A stretch of DNA of 64,000 nt from positions 14,260 through 78,259 of the forward strand of contig DHER01000147.1 of NCBI GenBank assembly GCA_002399975.1, read 5' to 3'. Shown here one piece after another: positions 26,043 to 35,563 of the stretch. Both the position numbers and the translations under genes were made by a program. The notes beneath the pieces were generated by a model. The model did not search any database, was not told the origin of the DNA, and worked only from the letters and a program-made list of their open reading frames with translations. This DNA is from Firmicutes bacterium UBA4845. Lineage in GTDB: Bacteria > Bacillota > Clostridia > Tissierellales > Sedimentibacteraceae. Each line of letters starts with the position of its first letter. Position 1 is the first letter of the stretch.

Positions 26043-27602
26043 ATGAAAAATAAATATTTTTATTTAACAGTTTTGTTTTTTATATATAATATTATTATTC
26101 TTATAATATCAAACAAATATCCTTTATCATTGTTATTTTTTGTTCCCATGCTGTTTTATGCAGGGTTTATGCTTAAAACATTTTTTTCTTACAAAAGAAA
26201 AAACAAGGACACTTCGAATATGTTTATAGAAGAATCAAATGGTAACGTAAATTCAACTTCATACTTTGAAAAAAAGAAAGCTGATGAGCCTAAAATACAG
26301 ATAGGATTTGACGACGTAGCAGGATTAGATGAAATAAAAGAAGATCTGATGGATGTTATTGATTTTTTAAATAATGAGGAAAAATATAGATCAATGGATG
26401 CAAAAGTTCCCAGAGGTATTTTGCTTTATGGACCTCCGGGAACAGGTAAAACGCTAATAGCTAAGGCTATAGCCGGTGAAGCAAAAGCAACATTTATATA
26501 TTCAAGCGGATCGGAATTTGTAGAAAAGTATGTGGGCGTTGGCGCAAAAAGAGTTCGAATGATTTTTGAAAGAGCTAAAAAAGAAGCACCAAGCATTATA
26601 TTTATAGATGAAATAGATGCTCTCGGTGCCAAAAGGAATACAGAAAGCAATAATGAAAAAGATCAAACTTTAAACCAGCTGCTAATTGAACTGGACGGAT
26701 TTAACAATGTAAGCAACGTTATTGTAATAGCAGCAACAAACAGAATGGACCTGTTGGATGAAGCATTATTAAGGCCCGGTAGATTTGACAGAAAAATATA
26801 TGTGGGAAATCCAAACTTCCATTCACGATTAGAAATTTTAAAGGTCCATACCAAAAACAAACCACTTGATAAAAAAGTACAGCTTAATGACATAGCCACA
26901 AAAACTCACGGCTTTTCTGGCGCACAGCTTGCCAATATTGCAAATGAAGCAGCATTGAAAGCCGTTAAGGATAAATCAAAGAAAATTAATGTTGAAAACT
27001 TTGAGTTTGCTATTGAAAAGATCGCAGCGGGTTTGGAAGTCAAACATTCTACTGTCTCTGAAAAAGAAAAAAAAATTGTCGCTTTTCACGAAGCAGGCCA
27101 CGCTGTTACGGCAAAGATACTTAATATAGACAAAGTGCAGAAAATTTCAATTATACCAAGAGATAAAGCCTTAGGATATGTACTTAAGTTCCCAACTGAA
27201 GATAAATTCCTATATACTAAAATGGAACTCTGTGACAAGATTACGGTACTTCTTGCAGGCAGGGCATCGGAAGAAATATTCCTGGGAGAAGTTTCAACCG
27301 GAGCTTCAAACGACCTTAAAGAATCTACCAATATTATCTATGAAATAATCTGTAGTTACGGAATGGGAAAGAATACTAAAAACACCTGTATCGACGAAAG
27401 ACTGTTCAAATATTTTTTGAGCAGCATAAAAGATGAAGCAGCTGAAATGGCAAAAGATGCGTACGAAAAAGCCTTGTCCTTAATAAGGCAAAACGAAACT
27501 GTAGTGATAAAAATAGCCGAATACCTCATAAAAAATGAAACCATGAATGCTGAAGAATTAGATGAACTAATGGATGAAAAAAAGAAAATCGCCATTATAT
27601 GA
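26043..27602 (+). CDS. FtsH-type membrane AAA+ zinc protease, short paralogue
   Basis: A 519-residue second FtsH. Two adjacent membrane helices (about residues 5-22 and 28-46) leave almost no outer loop, whereas standard FtsH has about 70 outer residues between its helices. The AAA+ domain has Walker A GPPGTGKT near residue 131, Walker B IIFIDEIDALG, and the second region of homology with RPGRFDRK. The protease domain has the zinc motif HEAGH near residue 350 and the third ligand in STGASNDLKEST. Ribosome site AGGAGG. It degrades membrane or cytoplasmic proteins; substrates unknown. It is a single gene facing away from infC. Confidence 0.9.
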   Translation: MKNKYFYLTVLFFIYNIIILIISNKYPLSLLFFVPMLFYAGFMLKTFFSYKRKNKDTSNMFIEESNGNVNSTSYFEKKKADEPKIQIGFDDVAGLDEIKEDLMDVIDFLNNEEKYRSMDAKVPRGILLYGPPGTGKTLIAKAIAGEAKATFIYSSGSEFVEKYVGVGAKRVRMIFERAKKEAPSIIFIDEIDALGAKRNTESNNEKDQTLNQLLIELDGFNNVSNVIVIAATNRMDLLDEALLRPGRFDRKIYVGNPNFHSRLEILKVHTKNKPLDKKVQLNDIATKTHGFSGAQLANIANEAALKAVKDKSKKINVENFEFAIEKIAAGLEVKHSTVSEKEKKIVAFHEAGHAVTAKILNIDKVQKISIIPRDKALGYVLKFPTEDKFLYTKMELCDKITVLLAGRASEEIFLGEVSTGASNDLKESTNIIYEIICSYGMGKNTKNTCIDERLFKYFLSSIKDEAAEMAKDAYEKALSLIRQNETVVIKIAEYLIKNETMNAEELDELMDEKKKIAII

Positions 27603-27738
27603 CAATGGCTGAATAAGTAAAAAGCGATTGATCTACATAGGAAAGACATAACATGCCCTCTTACAATTGCATATCGATCGCTTATATATTTAGATATTAT
27701 AATTTAAATTGATAATCAATATTTATGTTATAAATTTA

Positions 27739-28860
27739 TCAATAATAGCCCATAGGGTCTTTTCTTATACCGTTAACTCTCACTTCTAAATGAAGGTGGT
27801 TTCCTGTTGAATATCCTGTAGATCCTACCAATGCTATCTGTTCTCCTCTTGAAACAGCTTGTCCCGTGCCTGCAAGCAATTTGGAGCAATGACCATAAAG
27901 CGTAGAAATACCTCCGCCGTGGTCAACTATTATGTAATTCCCATATGAGCTGTGCCAACCTGCATATATTACAACACCGTCATTTGCACAAAGAACGGGA
28001 GTACCACGTGGTGCAGGTATATCAGTACCACCGTGGGTTGTCCAAGTTCCCGATATAGGATCGGATCTGCTGCCAAACCGCGATGAAATACTATAATATC
28101 CAGAAAGCGGCCATCCCAATTCTCCTCCTGCGTAATCCACCGATCGCTGTGCAGCTAAAATATCCCTTTCAATCTGCTTTGACTGCTCCTCCATCGCGGC
28201 CTGCTGCCTCTGCATTTCCTCAATATTACCTTGTAAGCTCGTCATGTAAATTTCTTTAGAGCGAGAAGCAACCAAAACCTCATTTTGTTTCGAATTTAAA
28301 TTATTTATTACCGCAGTAAGTTCCATTTCTTCTGTTTCCTGCTGAGCCTTCAAGTCCTCAACCTGCTGTTTCTGCTGTCCGATGCTTTTAATCAAATCAA
28401 CATCACTTTCAACAATATACTGAATCATGTCCATTCTTGTTAAAGCATCGATAAGATTTTCAGAATTTAACAAAACTTCTAAATAACCTGAATTTCCGTT
28501 TTTGTACATGGCCCTAAGGCGTTTTTCCAACAATTCATTATTATCATCTAACTCTTTATTCAGTTTGGCAACTTTCTGTTTTGAATCTGCTATCTTCATA
28601 GTTATTTCCTGTTTTTGAAGTTCATAATTTTCAGCCTCTAAATTCAGAGCCCTCAATTCGCCATCCAAAGCATCAATTTCCTTCTGTACATTTTTTTGTT
28701 CACCCTTAAGAGCATCCGACTGCTGACGGATTTCATTAATTTCCTTATCTATAGAATTTTGCTTTTGTTTCAAATCAGAAATACTTCCTCCTGCGGCAAC
28801 AGGAAAAATACTCAATACCAACATAGTCAGCAAAGTAAAAACAATACTTTTTTTAAACAT
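27739..28860 (-). CDS. Murein hydrolase activator/M23 peptidase (EnvC/PcsB-like)
   Basis: A 373-residue secreted protein: signal peptide (about residues 1-23), a long coiled coil (about 27-235) and a C-terminal LytM/M23 domain. The metal site is intact: HGGTD near residue 280 and HLHLEVR near 356. Because the zinc ligands are present, it may be an active endopeptidase rather than only an activator. It follows ftsE-ftsX, the ABC-type device that in other bacteria pulls on such coiled-coil hydrolases at the division site, so it is probably the FtsEX partner. Confidence 0.9.
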   Translation of the reverse strand: MFKKSIVFTLLTMLVLSIFPVAAGGSISDLKQKQNSIDKEINEIRQQSDALKGEQKNVQKEIDALDGELRALNLEAENYELQKQEITMKIADSKQKVAKLNKELDDNNELLEKRLRAMYKNGNSGYLEVLLNSENLIDALTRMDMIQYIVESDVDLIKSIGQQKQQVEDLKAQQETEEMELTAVINNLNSKQNEVLVASRSKEIYMTSLQGNIEEMQRQQAAMEEQSKQIERDILAAQRSVDYAGGELGWPLSGYYSISSRFGSRSDPISGTWTTHGGTDIPAPRGTPVLCANDGVVIYAGWHSSYGNYIIVDHGGGISTLYGHCSKLLAGTGQAVSRGEQIALVGSTGYSTGNHLHLEVRVNGIRKDPMGYY

Positions 28861-28869
28861 TTTCCACTC

Positions 28870-29775
28870 CTAAACACTTAAAAATTTTTTCAAAGAAATC
28901 AAGCTTCCTAAAACTCCTATACCGATTCCCATAGTTAAAAATATAATTATTAAATCTTTAAGAATCATATCAATGCCTACTATATAACCAGACATACCTA
29001 CCATCATCATCATATAGCGGTCTGACAGATAATTTAAAATATAGTTATAACTAAAGGAAATTATCAGTATCGCAATTAAAGAACCTATGAACCCTAGCAT
29101 GATGCCTTCAATCATGAACGGGCCTCTCACATACCCATTCGTTGCTCCAACATACTGCATTAGTTCTATTTCCTTGTGTCTGTTAAGCACCGTTACCTTT
29201 ATCGTATTTGATATTATGAATACACTTATCAGCAGAAGGATTAAAATAATCCACCCCCCTATTTTTTTTATAAAATCGGCAATTTTTATTAATTTATCAA
29301 CTGCTTCATCATAATACCTGATCCCCTCAACACCTTCAAAACTTTGAATCTTCTCCTCAACATACTCCGACTTGCTCACATCTTCCAACTGAATAATATA
29401 TGTGTTGGGAAGCGGGTTCCTCTTTAAATCCTCTAGTATATAGGCTTCATCCCCCAAGTCTTTTTTCAGCTGCTCAAGTGCATAGTCTTTTGTCTGAAAA
29501 GATACTTCCATTACACCATCAATTTTTTTGAAAGCTTTTCCCATTTCTTCTATTTGTTTTTCATCTGTATCATCAAGCAGGTACACCACTACTTCATCGA
29601 AAGTTTCCTTTGCTCCAAAAGCAAGGCTGTTTACATTTAGAACAATAATCAATACAAATCCAAGTATGATTAAAACTGCCGTAACGGAACTTATTGATGC
29701 AAGCCCCATCATACGGTTTCTCCATATGCTCTTAAACGCCTGCTTGAAAATATATTTAATTTTCTTTAGACTCAT
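28870..29775 (-). CDS. ftsX: Cell division ABC transporter permease FtsX
   Basis: A 301-residue protein with four membrane helices (one near the N-terminus, three in the last third) and a large outer domain (about residues 50-165), the FtsX layout. The start at 29775 lies inside the end of ftsE (20-base overlap) with GGGG upstream. VLNRHKEIELMQYVGATNGYVRGPF in two parts (HKEIELMQYVGA) is the coupling helix that contacts FtsE. Confidence 0.95.
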   Translation of the reverse strand: MSLKKIKYIFKQAFKSIWRNRMMGLASISSVTAVLIILGFVLIIVLNVNSLAFGAKETFDEVVVYLLDDTDEKQIEEMGKAFKKIDGVMEVSFQTKDYALEQLKKDLGDEAYILEDLKRNPLPNTYIIQLEDVSKSEYVEEKIQSFEGVEGIRYYDEAVDKLIKIADFIKKIGGWIILILLLISVFIISNTIKVTVLNRHKEIELMQYVGATNGYVRGPFMIEGIMLGFIGSLIAILIISFSYNYILNYLSDRYMMMMVGMSGYIVGIDMILKDLIIIFLTMGIGIGVLGSLISLKKFLSV

Positions 29776-30451
29776 CAATACATCCCCTTGTTTTGATATC
29801 TCTGATAATGACTCCGCGTTTAAGTTCAACAATTCTTTTCTGACAACTGTTGACTATATTCATATCATGTGTAGCCATTATAACTGTTGTCCCTCTTTTA
29901 TTTATTTCAGTGAGGATTTTTATTATTTCCTTAGATGTTTCAGCATCCAGGTTTCCGGTAGGCTCGTCCGCAATTATGGCCTCAGGTTTGTTAATAACGG
30001 CCCTTGCTATGGCAACCCTTTGCTGTTCACCCCCCGACAGTTCGTCAGGGTAATATTTAGCTTTATCGCTTAAGCCCACCATGCTAAGGACCAATGGTAC
30101 TTCTCTTCTTATGGTTTTTGAATCACAGCATATCATTTCCATTGCAAATGCAACATTTTCATAGACGGTCAATTTAGGCAGCAGCCTATAATCCTGAAAA
30201 ACAAATCCCATTTTTCTTCTATACTTAGCCACATTTCTTTTTTTTATCTTTGTTATATTCTGACCACTATATGTAATAACTCCATCACTTGGATTTATTT
30301 CTCTCAATAAAAGCTTAATCAAGGTACTTTTGCCGGCACCGCTTTTTCCAACTATAAATAAAAATTCGCCGTCCTGTATTTTTAAGTTAATATCTTTTAC
30401 TGCTGTAAACTCCTTTTTATACACTTTAGATACGTTACAAAACTCTATCAC
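29756..30451 (-). CDS. ftsE: Cell division ATP-binding protein FtsE
   Basis: A 231-residue ABC ATPase: Walker A GKSGAGKSTL near residue 36, signature LSGGEQQRVAIARA, Walker B AIIADEPTGNLD, and switch MATHD. The start is a GTG at 30451 with AGAGGTG five bases upstream; a GTG at 30469 has no ribosome site. It powers FtsX to control septal hydrolases. Confidence 0.95.
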   Translation of the reverse strand: MIEFCNVSKVYKKEFTAVKDINLKIQDGEFLFIVGKSGAGKSTLIKLLLREINPSDGVITYSGQNITKIKKRNVAKYRRKMGFVFQDYRLLPKLTVYENVAFAMEMICCDSKTIRREVPLVLSMVGLSDKAKYYPDELSGGEQQRVAIARAVINKPEAIIADEPTGNLDAETSKEIIKILTEINKRGTTVIMATHDMNIVNSCQKRIVELKRGVIIRDIKTRGCIDESKEN

Positions 30452-30735
30452 TGTTACACCTCTTACCACTAACTATTATATAACACCTTTTGACAAAAAT
30501 ACAACTACTATTATTTTATTTTACTTTATTTTTGAACAAAATGGAATACCTTTTTTTGGATTAATCAAAAAACTATGGAAAGTCTATAATTTAAAAACAT
30601 TAAAAAATAAGAACCTCCACTGAAGCTCAATATGACAATGTCATCTTATAAGCGCAGAGAAAGATCTCATAAAAAACATATCTATATAATTTGTTTGTCC
30701 ATGTTTGGTTATTTGTTTATAAGCATTTACAATTT

Positions 30736-31173
30736 TTAATTCTTATATTCTCTTTCCAGCACAACCTTCTGTGGCAATTCTTCCATTTCTGCTTTTACAA
30801 CGGCAAATGGATATGTAAGAATTTGAGCTGTAACATCTCCGGGTTTCGGGTCTTTATATTTAGCGTATACCGTCAATACTTTTTCACCGTTTTCTTCAGT
30901 TAGTATCAGTTTGTCAATTTCAACTTCATAGCCTGCAGTATTTTTTTCTCCTCTTGTTACTACGACATATATTTCATCATTAATTTTTGCCACTAATGCT
31001 TTTTCCTTCATCCTGTAATTTGGCAAAACTTCTGTAATTTGTTTAGGCACGTTTTCAGGTTCAACAGTTTCAAACCCCACCTTTTCTACATCCTTTCCTC
31101 TGAAGTATCTGATAAAGAATAAAAGAGCAGCTATAAATACAATAATCGCAATCACGGTTACAATTCTTTTCAT
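30736..31173 (-). CDS. Membrane-anchored protein with PrcB-like C-terminal domain
   Basis: A 145-residue protein with one N-terminal membrane helix (about 4-22) and an outer domain containing TAGYEVEIDKL, DPKPGDVTAQILTYPFAVV, which resembles the PrcB C-terminal domain found in Treponema protease complexes and in many Firmicute surface proteins. The start at 31173 is six bases after GGGGG. Function unknown. A 266-bp gap to ftsE has only a weak palindrome (ATGACATTGTCAT near 30632). Confidence 0.6.
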   Translation of the reverse strand: MKRIVTVIAIIVFIAALLFFIRYFRGKDVEKVGFETVEPENVPKQITEVLPNYRMKEKALVAKINDEIYVVVTRGEKNTAGYEVEIDKLILTEENGEKVLTVYAKYKDPKPGDVTAQILTYPFAVVKAEMEELPQKVVLEREYKN

Positions 31174-31274
31174 AAACATCCCCCTATTTATGTACTTCTT
31201 TATATTTTATTCTTTCATTTCAAAATTATGCTAAATAGTAAAGAGTTTGTTTACAAAATGTCTTAATAAAGTAT

Positions 31275-31304
31275 TTGACATTTGAGCTTGTCTTTAAGTA
31301 TAAT
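31275..31304 (+). promoter_or_regulatory. Sigma-A promoter
   Basis: TTGACA (31275), 18-base spacer, TATAAT (31299), about 90 bases upstream of the gene at 31399. Confidence 0.75.
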
Positions 31305-31398
31305 TTAATATATGAGGTATTAATTTCTCGTTTAAATACTCACAGAGTTTTTAATAAAAAATATTAAATATTTATGTTAAGAAGGGAGTTGAAAATAC

Positions 31399-31791
31399 AT
31401 GTCATGTGATTGCAGTGAATTTCAAAGTGTAACCAGCAATTTGCAGCTTTTAAATAAAAGTATTTTAGATATCGTCACAAAACTTGATGAACAAACATCC
31501 ATGCTGAACAGAGCAGTTTTCAAATCTGCAACACATTGCGGCTGCATTGAAATACATGCAACAAAGCAATTATTTTCAGATAATAAAACTTTAGAGGAAA
31601 ATCAACTCGACTTGGATAGCCATGTTGAAGGTGAACTCTGTCCCAAATGCAGAGAAAAAATAGAAGAAGAAATGGGTGAACTGATGTTTTACCTGGCATC
31701 AATGTGTTCTGCCCTAGAATTGGATTTAAACAGCATTATGTCTACGAAACTTGATCACTTAAAAACACTGGGGATCTACAACCTCTTGTAA
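31399..31791 (+). CDS. Conserved clostridial protein with cysteine pairs and MazG-like C-terminus
   Basis: A 130-residue cytoplasmic protein. N-terminal MSCDCSEF, a central HCGCIEI and an LCPKCREK give three CxC or CxxC pairs, which could hold a metal. The C-terminal EEEMGELMFYLASMCSALEL resembles the helix of MazG-type nucleotide pyrophosphohydrolases, but the full acidic metal site of an active enzyme is not evident. I have seen such proteins only as conserved hypotheticals. It is monocistronic with AAGGGAG upstream of ATG and a terminator after it. Confidence 0.7.
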   Translation: MSCDCSEFQSVTSNLQLLNKSILDIVTKLDEQTSMLNRAVFKSATHCGCIEIHATKQLFSDNKTLEENQLDLDSHVEGELCPKCREKIEEEMGELMFYLASMCSALELDLNSIMSTKLDHLKTLGIYNLL

Positions 31792-31823
31792 TATAATAGG
31801 AAAATATAATAAACCTAAAAACA

Positions 31824-31863
31824 TAAAAAAAGTGGGAAGACATGGTATTTAAAGTTTCCCACT
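31824..31863. terminator. Bidirectional terminator
   Basis: Stem AGTGGGAA/TTCCCACT with a 17-base loop between convergent genes; the minus direction has seven T residues. Confidence 0.75.
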
Positions 31864-31881
31864 TTACACTCCTAATTAAGC

Positions 31882-32283
31882 TTAGACTCTCTGGCAAAGT
31901 TCTACTAGAACCCCTCCGGTGCTTTTTGGATGGCAGAAAGCTATTCTTGCTCCACCCGCGCCATATCGCGGCTTTTCATCTATCATTCTTAATCCAAGTT
32001 CTTTCATTTTTGCTATTGCTGATTCAATATTATCGACTTTGTATGCCATATGCTGAATACCTTCGCCATTTTTATCTATAAATTTAGCTATTGTACTGTC
32101 TTCAGAAGTAGGCTCTAAAAGCTCAACCTCAGAATCTCCTATAGGCAAAAATGCAACCTTTACCTTCTGATCCTCCACCACTTCTGTACCAGTCGATTTT
32201 AATCCAAGAACATTCTCATAAAATTTTAACGATTCATCCAAATTTTTTACAGCAATACCTATGTGATCTATTTTTTTAACCAT
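31882..32283 (-). CDS. mce: Methylmalonyl-CoA epimerase
   Basis: A 133-residue VOC-superfamily protein with two beta-alpha-beta-beta-beta modules. It begins KKIDHIGIAVKNLDESLKFYE and has HMAYKVDNIESAI and an acidic ligand in GGVLVELCQ. It interconverts 2R- and 2S-methylmalonyl-CoA. The gene ends the module mutase-B12 subunit-MeaB-epimerase. Confidence 0.95.
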   Translation of the reverse strand: MVKKIDHIGIAVKNLDESLKFYENVLGLKSTGTEVVEDQKVKVAFLPIGDSEVELLEPTSEDSTIAKFIDKNGEGIQHMAYKVDNIESAIAKMKELGLRMIDEKPRYGAGGARIAFCHPKSTGGVLVELCQRV

Positions 32284-32306
32284 AAAACCTACAAACCCTC
32301 CTACTG

Positions 32307-33239
32307 CTAGCCTATTAATTTTAGGAACTCATCTCTTACTTCATACATGTTTTTTTCTTTATTTAATATTTTCCCAACTTCCGTCTCAAGCTTATTTTCA
32401 TTCGCCGTTCGTGATATTACTATTTTCTTAAGCTCAGATTCAATTAAATCCATAACTTCAAGTTTCATATTATCACTGCGTCTTTTCTCAAAATTCCCGC
32501 TTGTCTTTAAAAAATTTATATGACTTTTTATTTCTGAAATCAAGCTATCGATGCCTTCACCTTTAGAAGCCGTTACCTTCATAACCGGAGGTCTCCTATC
32601 CATATTCATGCTCAAATCAAGCATCATGTTTATCTCGGTAGCCGTTCTGTCTGCACCGAACAAGTCACTTTTATTTATAACAAATATGTCTCCAATTTCC
32701 ATAATCCCAGCTTTAATAGACTGTATATCATCTCCCAAGCCTGGCACCATAACCATTACAACCGTATCCGCAGTCTTTACAATATCCACTTCAGACTGGC
32801 CGACTCCCACAGTCTCAATTATTATATAGTCATAGCCTGCCGCATCTAATATTTTCAATGCGTTTTTAGTATATTTCGAGAGTCCTCCCAGATATCCTCT
32901 TGTACCCATGCTTCTTATAAATACATTTGGATTTACAGCTAAATCCTGCATGCGAATTCTATCTCCCAGTATGGACCCGCCTGAATAAGGGCTAGTTGGG
33001 TCGACTGCAATTATCCCAACCTTATTTCCCTTATCTGCAAGAACCTTTACCATCTTGTCAACAAGAGTGCTCTTACCTGCTCCAGGCGGCCCGGTAATTC
33101 CAATTACATGGGCATTTCCGGTATACTTTTGAACCTCTCTTATTATTTTTTCAGCTTCTTCCGGGTCGTTTTCCACCGTTGTTATAAGCCTGGCACATGC
33201 TCTTTTTTCCCCTAAAAGCATTCGCTGAATTAATTCCAT
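32307..33239 (-). CDS. meaB: Methylmalonyl-CoA mutase G-protein chaperone MeaB
   Basis: A 310-residue GTPase. G1 is GPPGAGKSTLVDKMV near residue 50, G3 region VGVGQSEVDIV, G4 NKSD. It loads and protects adenosylcobalamin on methylmalonyl-CoA mutase using GTP. Placed between the B12 subunit gene (13 bp) and the epimerase. Confidence 0.95.
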   Translation of the reverse strand: MELIQRMLLGEKRACARLITTVENDPEEAEKIIREVQKYTGNAHVIGITGPPGAGKSTLVDKMVKVLADKGNKVGIIAVDPTSPYSGGSILGDRIRMQDLAVNPNVFIRSMGTRGYLGGLSKYTKNALKILDAAGYDYIIIETVGVGQSEVDIVKTADTVVMVMVPGLGDDIQSIKAGIMEIGDIFVINKSDLFGADRTATEINMMLDLSMNMDRRPPVMKVTASKGEGIDSLISEIKSHINFLKTSGNFEKRRSDNMKLEVMDLIESELKKIVISRTANENKLETEVGKILNKEKNMYEVRDEFLKLIG

Positions 33240-33252
33240 ATCATTCTCCCTG

Positions 33253-33654
33253 TTAGTTAACGGTTCTTTTTAAATTTGACTTTATAAAATCGATCATCTG
33301 TGTCGTAGTAGTTCCCGGGGTAAATATTTCAGCAATTCCCTCCTTCTTCAAACCCGGTATGTCATCTTCAGGTATAACCCCTCCGCCAATAATCAACACA
33401 TCATCTGCTCCCTGCTTCTTCATCAAATCAACAACCCTCGGGAACAGGTAATTATGTGCGCCGGACAAAATACTCAATCCAACAACGTCTGCGTCTTCTT
33501 GAACTGCCGCCGCAACTATCTGTTCGGGAGTCTGTCTTAATCCTGTATATATTACTTCCATTCCGGCGTCTCGAAGCGCCCTTGCTATTACTTTTGCTCC
33601 TCTGTCGTGTCCGTCAAGCCCAGGCTTGGCTATTAATACTCTTATTGGTCTCAT
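33253..33654 (-). CDS. Methylmalonyl-CoA mutase, B12-binding small subunit
   Basis: A 133-residue cobalamin-binding protein equal to the C-terminal domain of one-chain mutases. The motif DGHDRG (KPGLDGHDRGAKVI) supplies the histidine ligand to cobalt, and GLSILSGAH and IIGGGVIPEDD complete the fold. ATG at 33654 has GGAGG nine bases upstream; a GTG three bases earlier is possible. It pairs with the large subunit encoded just upstream. Confidence 0.94.
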   Translation of the reverse strand: MRPIRVLIAKPGLDGHDRGAKVIARALRDAGMEVIYTGLRQTPEQIVAAAVQEDADVVGLSILSGAHNYLFPRVVDLMKKQGADDVLIIGGGVIPEDDIPGLKKEGIAEIFTPGTTTTQMIDFIKSNLKRTVN

Positions 33655-33672
33655 CACTTTATTCCTCCTGCA

Positions 33673-35349
33673 TTAAAGCAATACTGCATGCTCATATTCT
33701 CCGAATACTTCTCTCATAACGCCGCATATTTCTCCTAATGTAGCATATTCCTTTACAGCCGCCAAAATATACGGCATTACATTTTCAGTTCCTTGGCAAG
33801 CTGTTTTCAGTTCTTTAAGCTTTTCCTCCACAGCTTTATTGTTCCTTGCAGCTTTTACTTCATCTGTTTTCTTTTTCTGCATTTCCCCAACTTTCGGATC
33901 CACTTTCAAAAGTCCTTTCGGTGTTTCTTCCTCTACCTGATACTTATTAACTCCAACTACTATTCTATCTTGAGACTCTATTTCCATCTGGTATTTATAT
34001 GCAGAATCGGATATTTCCTTTTGAATATATCCAAGATCAATTGCCCTCGGTGCTCCGCCAAGTTCATCAATTTTGTTGATATATTCCATGGCTTTTTCTT
34101 CTATTTCTTTTGTTTTAGCTTCTACATAATATGAACCGGCTAATGGATCTACAGTATTTGTAACCCCTGTTTCATTAGCTAAAATCTGCTGAGTCCTTAA
34201 AGCTATCGTAACCGAATCCGTAGTTGGAAGAGCCAGCGCCTCATCTCTGGAATTTGTATGCAGCGACTGAGTGCCCCCCAGTACTGCAGCCAATGCCTGC
34301 ATTGCAACTCTTATTATATTGTTGTCAGGCTGCTGTGCCGTAAGGGTAGACCCTGCTGTCTGAGTGTGGAATTTAAGCATCATCGATTTTTCTTTTTTAG
34401 CTTTGAACCTATTCTTCATTATTTTCGCCCAAAGCCTTCTTGCCGCTCTGTACTTAGCAACCTCTTCAAACAAATCATTATGAGCATTAAAGAAAAATGA
34501 AAGCCTAGGTGCAAATACATCCACGTCAAGCCCAGTTTTAATTGCAGCCTCTACATATGCAATACCGTCAGCCAGCGTAAAGCCAACTTCTTGTGCTGCT
34601 GTTGAGCCCGCTTCTCTTATGTGATAACCTGAAATACTGATTGTATTCCACTTTGGAACTTCCTTAGAACAATATTCAAATATGTTTGTAATTAATCTCA
34701 TTGACGGTTCAGTTGGAAATATATATGTCCCTCTTGCTATATATTCCTTTAATATATCATTTTGGATCGTCCCTCTTAACTTGTCTGGTGTCACTCCCTG
34801 TTTTTCCGCAACTGCAATATACATTGCCAGAAGCACAGATGCCGGAGCATTTATAGTCATAGACGTGCTTACTTTATCCAGTGGTATCCCATCGAAAAGA
34901 ATTTCCATATCCCTAAGCGAATCTATGGCAACGCCTACCTTCCCAACCTCTCCCTGAGCTAAAGGATGATCAGAATCATAACCTATCTGGGTTGGAAGAT
35001 CAAATGCCACAGACAGGCCAGTTGACCCTTGGTTTACAAGGTACTTGTATCTTTCATTGGATTTTTCCGCAGTGGCAAAACCAGCATACATCCTCATGGT
35101 CCATACTTTGCCTCTGTACATTGTAGGCTGGTACCCTCTTGTAAAAGGATATTGCCCAGGAAATCCTATCTCTGTTTCATAATCTATATCAGCAGTATTT
35201 TCCGGGGTATAAAGCCTTTTTACCGTATCTCCGGAACCGGATTTGAATTCTTCCTTCTTTTCCGGAAACCTGCTCAGTGATTTATTTAATACAGTTTCTT
35301 CCCAGTTTTGACGTACTGATTTTAACTGATCAAGTTTTTTTTCTTCCAT
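33673..35349 (-). CDS. Methylmalonyl-CoA mutase, catalytic large subunit
   Basis: A 558-residue TIM-barrel subunit without its own B12 domain, so the mutase is split over two genes. It contains the family opening YPFTRGYQPTMYRGKVWTMR, GLSVAFDLPTQIGYDSDHP and LHTNSRDEALALPT. The start at 35349 has GGAGG five bases upstream. It converts succinyl-CoA and methylmalonyl-CoA. No decarboxylase or carboxyltransferase is in the window. Confidence 0.96.
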   Translation of the reverse strand: MEEKKLDQLKSVRQNWEETVLNKSLSRFPEKKEEFKSGSGDTVKRLYTPENTADIDYETEIGFPGQYPFTRGYQPTMYRGKVWTMRMYAGFATAEKSNERYKYLVNQGSTGLSVAFDLPTQIGYDSDHPLAQGEVGKVGVAIDSLRDMEILFDGIPLDKVSTSMTINAPASVLLAMYIAVAEKQGVTPDKLRGTIQNDILKEYIARGTYIFPTEPSMRLITNIFEYCSKEVPKWNTISISGYHIREAGSTAAQEVGFTLADGIAYVEAAIKTGLDVDVFAPRLSFFFNAHNDLFEEVAKYRAARRLWAKIMKNRFKAKKEKSMMLKFHTQTAGSTLTAQQPDNNIIRVAMQALAAVLGGTQSLHTNSRDEALALPTTDSVTIALRTQQILANETGVTNTVDPLAGSYYVEAKTKEIEEKAMEYINKIDELGGAPRAIDLGYIQKEISDSAYKYQMEIESQDRIVVGVNKYQVEEETPKGLLKVDPKVGEMQKKKTDEVKAARNNKAVEEKLKELKTACQGTENVMPYILAAVKEYATLGEICGVMREVFGEYEHAVLL

Positions 35350-35479
35350 TCTAACCTCCATATATATTAACTTCTACAAATTTTACTAAGTTCCATTCAA
35401 CAAGGTAAAATATCTGCCTGACAACTCTATAATGTGGTGCAAATAATTACAGGCAAGAAATATTTTTTAACCTTATATA

Positions 35480-35508
35480 ATATTAATCTAAAAAAATACA
35501 TTTTGCAA
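35480..35508 (-). promoter_or_regulatory. Candidate promoter of the methylmalonyl-CoA mutase operon
   Basis: Minus strand TTGCAA (508-503), 17-base spacer, TAATAT (485-480), about 130 bases before the mutase start. I saw no cobalamin riboswitch in this leader. Confidence 0.5.
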
Positions 35509-35563
35509 GTGTTTCACTAAAATGATTTTTTCATTTTTAATCTTGCAAAACAGCCATTTTAGA

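Noticed and set aside
29528..30073. 181-codon open frame on the plus strand
   Set aside because: It lies antisense across ftsX and ftsE, both well supported.
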